From Curtobacterium caseinilyticum (GTDB lineage: Bacteria; Actinomycetota; Actinomycetes; Actinomycetales; Microbacteriaceae), in contig NZ_JAUCMN010000001.1 of NCBI RefSeq assembly GCF_030363035.1, forward strand, positions 62,001 through 126,000: 64,000 nucleotides of DNA, written 5' to 3'. The position numbers were made by a program, and so were the translations under genes. The notes below the pieces were generated by a model. It did no database searches, was not told where the DNA came from, and was given only the letters and a program-made list of their open reading frames with translations. Shown piece after piece: positions 58,380-64,000 of this stretch (position 1 is its first letter; every line of letters starts with the position of its first letter).

Positions 58380-59480
58380 CTGCGCCGCACCGCCCGTCCG
58401 AGACGTCTCGTCGCCCTCGCAGCGGTGCTCGCCGTCGCGGCCGCCGCGGTCGTCGGACCGTGGGGCGTCGTCACGGGTCCGTGGAGCGCCCCCGGTGGTG
58501 CTGGCGGGGACGCCGTGGCCGCGCCGATGTGGCCCGTGCCCGAGCCCTACCCGGTCACCGACGACCCGGCCGAGACCCTCGCCGACCTCCCACCGGGCAG
58601 CGAGTACGTCGCCCTCGGTGACTCGTACTCCGCCGGCTACGGTCTGCCCGACCCGACCCGGCTGCCGACGAACGCGTGCGGGCAGTCGGCACGGGACTAC
58701 CCGCACCGGATCGCGGCACGCTTCGGCCTGGACCTGACGGACGTCAGCTGCGCCGGGGCCACGAGCCGCGACGTCGTCTCCGGCCACCAGTTCCGCGGGG
58801 TGCCGCCTCAGGTCCGGGCGCTGTCGGAGCGGACCCGGCTCGTCACGCTCACCATCGGCGGGAACGACGCCGACCTGTTCGGCACGGCCGCGTCGTGCCT
58901 GGCGCTCTCGTCGCGCGGTCCCGTCTTCTCCGGGCGCGACGCCCCGTCCTGCCGGAGCACGCTCGTCCACGACGGCGTCGACGACCTCGAGGTGCGCATC
59001 CGGTCGCGGGTCGCCCTCGGCATCGCGGACACGCTCGCCGCGGTGCGCCGCGCGGCGCCGGACGCCGAGGTCGTGCTGCTCGGGTACCCGGCGATCTTCC
59101 CGGACGCCGCGCACACGCCCGAGCGCGGGTGCTTCCGTTCCGCGCTCGACCTCGGGTCGCTCGCGGGGTCCTTCCCGCGGGACACCTACCCGTTCACGAA
59201 CACCGACGTGCGGTACCTGCACGGGGTGCAGGAGGCGCTCGACGAGGTGTCGGCGGCAGCGGCGGCAGCAGCGGGGGTCACCTTCGTCGACGTCTTCGCC
59301 GACTCGCAGGCCCACTCGGCGTGCGCGACGGCGCGGCCGTACGTGGCGGGGGTCTCGCTCTCCGGCACCGGCGACCTCAGCCGCATCGACCTCGAGCCCG
59401 GGGCGCTGCACCCGAACGAGCGGGGCGTCGCCTGGCTCACCGGGCGGCTGGCGGCCACGCTCCGCGGGACCGCCGGCTGA
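58380..59480 (+). CDS. secreted SGNH-family esterase/lipase
   Basis: A protein of about 366 residues. Two starts are possible. CTG 58380 follows GGAGG (58370-58374) by five bases and gives a compact signal peptide (RRTARPRRLVALAAVLAVAA). GTG 58305 adds 25 Arg-rich residues and has no ribosome site. I take the CTG. The catalytic blocks are VALGDSYSAGYG (Ser), SCAGATSRD, LTIGGNDADLF (oxyanion Gly-Asn) and LHPNERG (Asp/His region replaced as in this subgroup). Three Cys pairs suggest disulfides outside the cell. It may deacetylate a glycan or hydrolyse a lipid ester. Confidence 0.82.
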   Translation: MRRTARPRRLVALAAVLAVAAAAVVGPWGVVTGPWSAPGGAGGDAVAAPMWPVPEPYPVTDDPAETLADLPPGSEYVALGDSYSAGYGLPDPTRLPTNACGQSARDYPHRIAARFGLDLTDVSCAGATSRDVVSGHQFRGVPPQVRALSERTRLVTLTIGGNDADLFGTAASCLALSSRGPVFSGRDAPSCRSTLVHDGVDDLEVRIRSRVALGIADTLAAVRRAAPDAEVVLLGYPAIFPDAAHTPERGCFRSALDLGSLAGSFPRDTYPFTNTDVRYLHGVQEALDEVSAAAAAAAGVTFVDVFADSQAHSACATARPYVAGVSLSGTGDLSRIDLEPGALHPNERGVAWLTGRLAATLRGTAG

Positions 59481-59497
59481 TCGTCACGGTCGGCTGA

Positions 59498-59559
59498 TCG
59501 GTACCGGGCGGTGCCGGGCTCGTCTTCGCCGCCGGCCGGTCGGTTCCGGGCGGTGCCGG
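59498..59559. repeat. 20-bp direct repeats ahead of the Nudix gene
   Basis: Units at 59498-59517 and 59540-59559 share 19 of 20 bases (TCGGTACCGGGCGGTGCCGG versus TCGGTTCCGGGCGGTGCCGG), 42 bp apart, the second adjoining the -10 box TACGCT at 59560-59565. Confidence 0.6.
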
Positions 59560-59571
59560 TACGCTCGGCCC

Positions 59572-60042
59572 GTGGTCACCAGCGCCGGACTCCTCCTGCA
59601 CCGTGGGGCGCCACCTGCCGACGACCTGCAGGTGTACATCGCGCACATGGGCGGACCCTTCTGGCGCCGACGTCCGCGGGCGTGGTCGATCCCGAAGGGC
59701 CTGCTCGAGGACGGGGAGGACGCCCTGGGAGCGGCACGTCGCGAGTTCGCCGAGGAGATCGGTGTCCCTGCCCCCCAGGGCGAGGTCGTCGACCTCGGCG
59801 AGGTCCGTCAGTCGTCGGGCAAGCGGGTGCGGGTCTTCGCCCTGCACGCCGAGGAGTTCGTCGTCGACGCCGTCCGGAGCAACACGGTGCGGCTCGAGCT
59901 ACCGCGCGGCTCCGGCCAGTCCGTGGAGGTGCCCGAGGTCGACGACGCACGGTGGGTGCCGGTCGACGAGGCCCGCGGGCTCCTCGTCGCGGGGCAGGTC
60001 GCCGCGCTCGACCGCCTGGTGCGCGTCGTCGCCGTTCCGTGA
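59572..60042 (+). CDS. Nudix hydrolase
   Basis: A 156-residue protein from GTG 59572, probably leaderless (TACGCT six bases upstream). The Nudix box is complete: GLLEDGEDALGAARREFAEE then IGV, matching G-x5-E-x7-REUxEExGU. SIPKG before it fits the dinucleoside polyphosphate or MutT-like subgroup. The substrate is not defined by the sequence. Two 20-bp direct repeats lie in its promoter. Confidence 0.88.
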   Translation: MVTSAGLLLHRGAPPADDLQVYIAHMGGPFWRRRPRAWSIPKGLLEDGEDALGAARREFAEEIGVPAPQGEVVDLGEVRQSSGKRVRVFALHAEEFVVDAVRSNTVRLELPRGSGQSVEVPEVDDARWVPVDEARGLLVAGQVAALDRLVRVVAVP

Positions 60043-60075
60043 CCTCGGGTCTGGCCCTCGTCCGGGTGCCGTGGA

Positions 60076-60214
60076 TAGTCTGAGCAAGCGTCAGGACAGG
60101 GTCGCGTCTCGACAGGTCGTTCCGGGTCAGGGTCCCGCCGAGTCGGTATCCCGCACAGGGGCCCGCTGGGACAGGGTCACGCTGGGGCAGGGACGCCAGG
60201 ACAGGGGAGTTCAC
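60076..60214 (+). promoter_or_regulatory. promoter and ACAGG-repeat leader of the surface-protein gene
   Basis: TAGTCT at 60076-60081 is a -10 candidate. The following leader has ACAGG at 60096, 60112, 60155, 60171 and 60201, the last merged with the ribosome-binding AGGGGAG. With three further CAGG/CAGGG copies at 60128, 60188 and 60197 the spacing is near 16 bases, suggesting a decayed 16-bp tandem repeat. Confidence 0.5.
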
Positions 60215-62500
60215 ATGCGCAGATGGCGCAGCATCACCGCCGGCAGCATCGCCGTCGTGCTCGGAGCCGGGCTGGCGGTGAGCGGGGTCACGAGCGCGTC
60301 CGCCGTGACCGCCGGGCACTGGGGGACGTTCACACTGGGCGGTACGGCCCGGGCGTACTCCGGTGCCGTGGCCCTCCCGGGCTTCCCGGCGACGACCTTC
60401 ACATCGGACGCGAGCCAGGCGACCGTGCCCAGCGGTGCGTCGACCTGGCAGGGACCCGCGACGCCGTCCGGCACGGTGTACGGCAGCAGCAGGGGCAACC
60501 CGTACCTCAACCAGCGCCCCGCGGCGAACAACCCGCAGGGCCCCGCGACCACGACCTACACGTTCGCGGGCGGCACCCCCGGCGCCGGTGGGTGGTCGTT
60601 CGTCCTCGGGGACGTCGACGCCGACCAGGCGACGATCACCGCGACGCTCGCGGACGGCACGCCCGCATCCGTCGGCCAGCTCGGGTTCCGGGGCGTCTAC
60701 AACTCCTGCTCGGCGGTCTCGCCCGGCGGCTGGTCCTGCCCGTCGGACGACAGCGGCATCCCGGTCGGTCAGGACGTCCCGACCTGGGACGCGACCACCG
60801 GCGTGCTGAGCGGGAACGCCACGGCGAGCGACACGGCGGGCGCGTCGGCGTGGTTCACGCCGACCGCGTCCCTCGCGACCCTCACGATCACGTACCAGCA
60901 GCGCAGCGGGTTCCCCGTGTACCAGACCTGGTTCGCGAACCGCACGTCGTCCCTGTCCGGCGTCGCGACGCTCGACGGGGCGCCGCTGCTGGGCACCCTC
61001 GTCACCGCGACCGCGCCGAACGGCACCGAGTACACCACCACCACCGACGACGACGGCGCCTACGCGTTCGACGCCCTGACGCAGGCCGACGGCTACCGCG
61101 TCTCGATCACCCCGCCCGAGAACGCCACGGTGCAGACCGCACCCGGTGCGATCGCACTGCGCGCGGACGTCACGGGCGCCGACTTCGGGTTCGTCACCCC
61201 GCCGGGCACGGTCGGCGTGGACGGCACGGTGGTCGACACCGACGGCGTCCCGGTCGCCGACGCCACGGTCGTGGTGACCGACCCGGCCACCGGAACCACC
61301 CTCGCCGAGGTCGGCACCGACGGCGACGGTCGGTGGACGGCGCCGGGGCTGCCCGCGGGCACCGCGATCAGCGCCACCACCGACGGCGGGACGCCGGTCA
61401 CCGCGACGACGGGCGCCGCCGGGGCGCCGTCCGTCACCGTGCCGCCGATCGTCGTCCAGGCCCCCCTCGGGACGGTCGGCGGTCGGGTGACGCTCGACGG
61501 GGCCGCGCCGGCCGCACCGGCGACGGTGGAACTCCTGCAGGGCGGCGAGGTCGTCACGACCTTCGAAACGGCGGCGGACGGCACCTACGACCTCCGGTTG
61601 CGCCCGGGTACGTACACGGTCCGGACGATCGCACCCGTCACGGGCGCGACCGGCCCGACCGAGGTCACCGTCACGGTGACCGCCGACGGGACCGCCACGG
61701 CCGACTTCCCGTTCGCCTCGCCCGTCCAGCAGACGGTGTCGCAGGCCGGCACGGTCTCCTACAGCGACGGCTCACCGGTCGCCGGGACGGCGGTGACGGC
61801 GCGACCGGCCGACGCGGGGGCCGGATCGGCGGTCGTCGTCGAGACCGGCGCGGACGGCTCCTTCGACCTCGTCGGGCTCACGCCCGCGACGCCCTACGTC
61901 CTGACGGTCGACGGTGCCGACGCGCAGACGGTCACGACGGTCGGGTCCGGAGCGGCGCCGACCCCGGTCGCGTTCGTCCTGCCCCTGCCGACGGTCGACC
62001 AGCCGGGCACCGTCACCGACGCCGACGGTGCGCCCGCCGCCGCGGCGGAGGTCGTCGCGACGCCCACCGACCCGGGTGCAGGCAGCGCCGTCTCCACCAC
62101 GACGGACGCCGAAGGCGGGTTCGTGCTGACCGGACTGCGACCGTCGACGGAGTACTCGGTCGTCGCCACCGGTGACGACGGCGCCGGCGAACCCGTGGTG
62201 GTGACGACGGCCGCCGTCGGGGTGGCCCCCACGTCGCTCGCGGTCGTCGTGCCGGCCGCTGCGGTCCCGCCGACCTCCGGACCGACGCCGACCCCGACCA
62301 CGCCGGGCGCACCGGCCCCGAGCACGCCGGGCACGTCGCCGGTCGGGTCGGGCGGGGGCGGGGTCACCGGCGGTGGCGGACTGGCGTTCACCGGTGCCGA
62401 GCTCACGCCGGGGCTGGTCGCCGCGGGCGTCCTCGTGCTCCTCGGCGGCGGACTGCTGACCGTCCGGAAGCGCCGTCGCGCCTCGGACCCGCAGGACTGA
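60215..62500 (+). CDS. sortase-type surface protein with Cna-B/carboxypeptidase-regulatory-like repeats
   Basis: A 761-residue secreted protein from ATG 60215. The signal peptide spans about residues 1-32 (RRWRSITAGSIAVVLGAGLA to VTSASA). An adhesin-like N-domain follows to about 245. Five to six beta-sandwich modules of the Cna-B type, each with a DGAY or DGTYDL-type turn, span about 250-690. A Pro/Thr linker leads to LAFTG at about 723, a variant LPxTG sorting signal, followed by a hydrophobic helix and RKRRR. It should be attached to the cell wall by a class E-type sortase. The repeats have TDADGAP/TDTDGVP segments. A hairpin terminator follows at 62506. Confidence 0.88.
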   Translation: MRRWRSITAGSIAVVLGAGLAVSGVTSASAVTAGHWGTFTLGGTARAYSGAVALPGFPATTFTSDASQATVPSGASTWQGPATPSGTVYGSSRGNPYLNQRPAANNPQGPATTTYTFAGGTPGAGGWSFVLGDVDADQATITATLADGTPASVGQLGFRGVYNSCSAVSPGGWSCPSDDSGIPVGQDVPTWDATTGVLSGNATASDTAGASAWFTPTASLATLTITYQQRSGFPVYQTWFANRTSSLSGVATLDGAPLLGTLVTATAPNGTEYTTTTDDDGAYAFDALTQADGYRVSITPPENATVQTAPGAIALRADVTGADFGFVTPPGTVGVDGTVVDTDGVPVADATVVVTDPATGTTLAEVGTDGDGRWTAPGLPAGTAISATTDGGTPVTATTGAAGAPSVTVPPIVVQAPLGTVGGRVTLDGAAPAAPATVELLQGGEVVTTFETAADGTYDLRLRPGTYTVRTIAPVTGATGPTEVTVTVTADGTATADFPFASPVQQTVSQAGTVSYSDGSPVAGTAVTARPADAGAGSAVVVETGADGSFDLVGLTPATPYVLTVDGADAQTVTTVGSGAAPTPVAFVLPLPTVDQPGTVTDADGAPAAAAEVVATPTDPGAGSAVSTTTDAEGGFVLTGLRPSTEYSVVATGDDGAGEPVVVTTAAVGVAPTSLAVVVPAAAVPPTSGPTPTPTTPGAPAPSTPGTSPVGSGGGGVTGGGGLAFTGAELTPGLVAAGVLVLLGGGLLTVRKRRRASDPQD

Positions 62501-62505
62501 CGACA

Positions 62506-62556
62506 CGACGGGAGCGGGTCGGGCCGGCGCACTGCCGATCCGCCCCGCTCCCGTCG
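62506..62556 (+). terminator. terminator after the surface-protein gene
   Basis: CGACGGGAGCGGG (62506-62518) pairs perfectly with CCCGCTCCCGTCG (62544-62556). It lies 5 bases past the stop and before the convergent MFS gene. Confidence 0.75.
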
Positions 62557-62726
62557 CTCGGCCGTCGGCGACGCGCTCGGCCCGCACCCCCGAGGTCCCA
62601 CTACTCGCCGTCCGCGGAACGCCCGGGTCCCGGAAGGCGCCGCGGGGAGCGCCGAGGTGCCGCGATCGTGGAACCTCGACGCCGCCCGAGGCGCCCGCTC
62701 CGCTCCGCCCGCCCCAAGCCCGCGCC

Positions 62727-64000
62727 TCAGCGCTGGCGACGGGTGCGCAGCGACCCGGTGGAGACGGCGACCGACCCGGTCAACGTCTGGATCGCCCGAC
62801 TGACCACCGGCACCGAGGTCGTGACGACCGCGAGCGACGAGGTGATCGCCTCGATCGACGACGTCGACAGGTGTTCCTGCGTGTGGGTGTGCACCGGGAA
62901 CCCGCGGCGTGCGACGAGCACGACACCGAGCGAGCCGACCAGGACGACGGCCCCGGCGAACGGCAGGTACTGCAGGCCGACGATCCCGAGGGCCTGTCCG
63001 CCGACGGCGGCACCGCCGGCGATCCCGATGTTCGACGCAGCGTTGACGAGCGCGCCGGCGATGTCGGGGGAGACCCCACCCGTGCGGATCGCCGCAGCCA
63101 TGAAGAGCGTGCCGGTGGTGCCGTTCGCCGCCATCCAGACACCCGCGACCGCCATCGTGCCGAGCAGCGACCCGTGCACGAACGGCAGGACGGCGAAGGC
63201 GGCGGCCATCACGGCGACGGCGGCGACGAGGGTCTGCCGCGGCGCCCGGTCGACGAACACCCCCGCGAGCCAGAGTCCGACGACCCCGGTGCCGCCCAGC
63301 ACGAGGAGCGCGCCGCTCACCATGCCCGCGTCGAGCCCCGCGTCGATCGCGTACGGGCCGATGTAGGTGTAGACGACGTAGTGCCCGGCGAACAGCAGCA
63401 GGTCGGCGACGACGACGGACAGCAGTCCGGTCCGGGCCCATGCACGCGGGGAGCCGATGTGCGGCGAAGCGGTCCCGCCGACGCTCGGCAGGAAGGCCAC
63501 GGCGACCACGGCGAGCGCGGCTGCGGCGAGCGCGACGCCACCGACGGCGGGGCGCCACCCGGTGCTCTGCGCCACCCACGTCGCGAGCGGCACGCCGAGC
63601 ACGAAGCCGAGGGAGCTGCCGGAGTAGACGAACGCGATCGCACGCCCGGCCAGGCGCGGCGGCACGATGCGCGTCGCGTACGCCGACGCCACCGAGAAGA
63701 AGAGCGCGTGCGCGACGCCACCGACGACCCGGCCGGCGCAGACGACCGCGAACGTCGGCGCGAGGGCGACCATGACGTTCGACACCGCGTAGCCGACGAG
63801 GGTGGCGACGAGCACCGCCTTGCGGGGGAGCCGCGCGGTGAACGCCGTGAGCGGGAGCGCCAGGACCGCGACCGCCGCTGCGTAGACCGTGACGACGATG
63901 CCCATGCGGGACTCGGAGACCCCGAGGTCGCGGCTCATGGTGCCGAGCAGGCCCACGGGCATCAGCTCGGTCGTGATCGCGAAGAACGTCGCCAGTCCGA
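62727..64000 (-). CDS. MFS transporter (DHA1/AraJ type), 5' end outside window
   Basis: The frame is open to the right edge, and bases beyond 63962 read as FFAITTEL before the internal Met. The first part of TM1 is therefore present and the true start lies outside. About 424 residues are visible, with 12 expected helices, the RLPRKAVLVATLVGYAVSNV loop after TM2, and GVPLATWVAQSTGWRP. It resembles arabinose-efflux/chloramphenicol-type exporters. A cytoplasmic Ser/Thr-rich tail of about 60 residues follows the last helix. Confidence 0.85.
   Translation of the reverse strand, partial: GLATFFAITTELMPVGLLGTMSRDLGVSESRMGIVVTVYAAAVAVLALPLTAFTARLPRKAVLVATLVGYAVSNVMVALAPTFAVVCAGRVVGGVAHALFFSVASAYATRIVPPRLAGRAIAFVYSGSSLGFVLGVPLATWVAQSTGWRPAVGGVALAAAALAVVAVAFLPSVGGTASPHIGSPRAWARTGLLSVVVADLLLFAGHYVVYTYIGPYAIDAGLDAGMVSGALLVLGGTGVVGLWLAGVFVDRAPRQTLVAAVAVMAAAFAVLPFVHGSLLGTMAVAGVWMAANGTTGTLFMAAAIRTGGVSPDIAGALVNAASNIGIAGGAAVGGQALGIVGLQYLPFAGAVVLVGSLGVVLVARRGFPVHTHTQEHLSTSSIEAITSSLAVVTTSVPVVSRAIQTLTGSVAVSTGSLRTRRQR

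Noticed and set aside
1..64000. Insertion sequences, prophage or toxin-antitoxin genes
   Set aside because: No transposase, integrase, phage structural or antitoxin-like reading frame was recognised on either strand.

Overview
The window is chromosomal DNA from a very GC-rich actinobacterium. Dense GTG starts, 1-4 base overlaps between genes, TAnnnT -10 boxes, several apparently leaderless genes, a flagellar operon ending in csrA and tRNAs mostly lacking an encoded CCA point to Microbacteriaceae. Curtobacterium or a close relative is my best guess, by inference from content only. I see no insertion sequence, prophage, CRISPR array or rRNA.

Left part (1-14.7 kb): metabolic and envelope genes. 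They are the 3' end of a GlcD-type FAD oxidase, a mini alpha/beta-hydrolase, a secreted GH16 glycosidase, an MFS transporter, an inositol-monophosphatase family enzyme and a membrane protein with a degenerate CPBP motif. Next comes a GntR-regulated cluster (proline-iminopeptidase-like hydrolase, APC permease, acetamidase/formamidase), then a Na+/H+ antiporter and an XRE-MurA fusion protein.

14.7-25.6 kb: a tightly packed flagellar operon, flbD-motA-motB-fliM-fliN-fliO-fliP-fliQ-fliR-flhB-flhA-(FlhF-like)-csrA. It encodes the motor, the C-ring and the type III export gate. The rod, hook and filament genes must lie elsewhere.

25.6-42.1 kb: a SatD-like regulator with three nested palindromes upstream, an acyl-CoA oxidase/dehydrogenase, a POT peptide transporter, and a Wadjet/Mks-type SMC operon (jetA-jetB-jetC) with no jetD in the window. 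Then follow five tRNA genes (Val-CAC, Gly-GCC, Cys-GCA, Val-GAC, Gly-GCC), a GT14-like glycosyltransferase and a sulfite-oxidase-type molybdoenzyme operon.

42.3-57.8 kb: a PhoA alkaline phosphatase with a PHO-box-like direct repeat, then a cell-surface heptose locus. The locus has gmhA, gmhB, two bifunctional hldE-type genes, three GT9 heptosyltransferase-like genes, three further glycosyltransferases, an aldehyde dehydrogenase and an SDR. GmhA, HldE and GmhB would make NDP-D-glycero-D-manno-heptose from sedoheptulose 7-phosphate. No HldD epimerase is present, so the D,D-heptose is probably used directly on a glycan or glycoprotein. That is unusual for a Gram-positive.

57.8-64 kb: a PRC-barrel protein, a secreted SGNH esterase, a Nudix hydrolase, a sortase-type surface protein with Cna-B-like modules and the 3' part of an MFS transporter.

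Between genes, two families of palindromic repeats recur: six hairpins with GGGAGGC arms, and two hairpins sharing ACGCAA-N4-GGCGGTT arms. All sit just 3' of genes.
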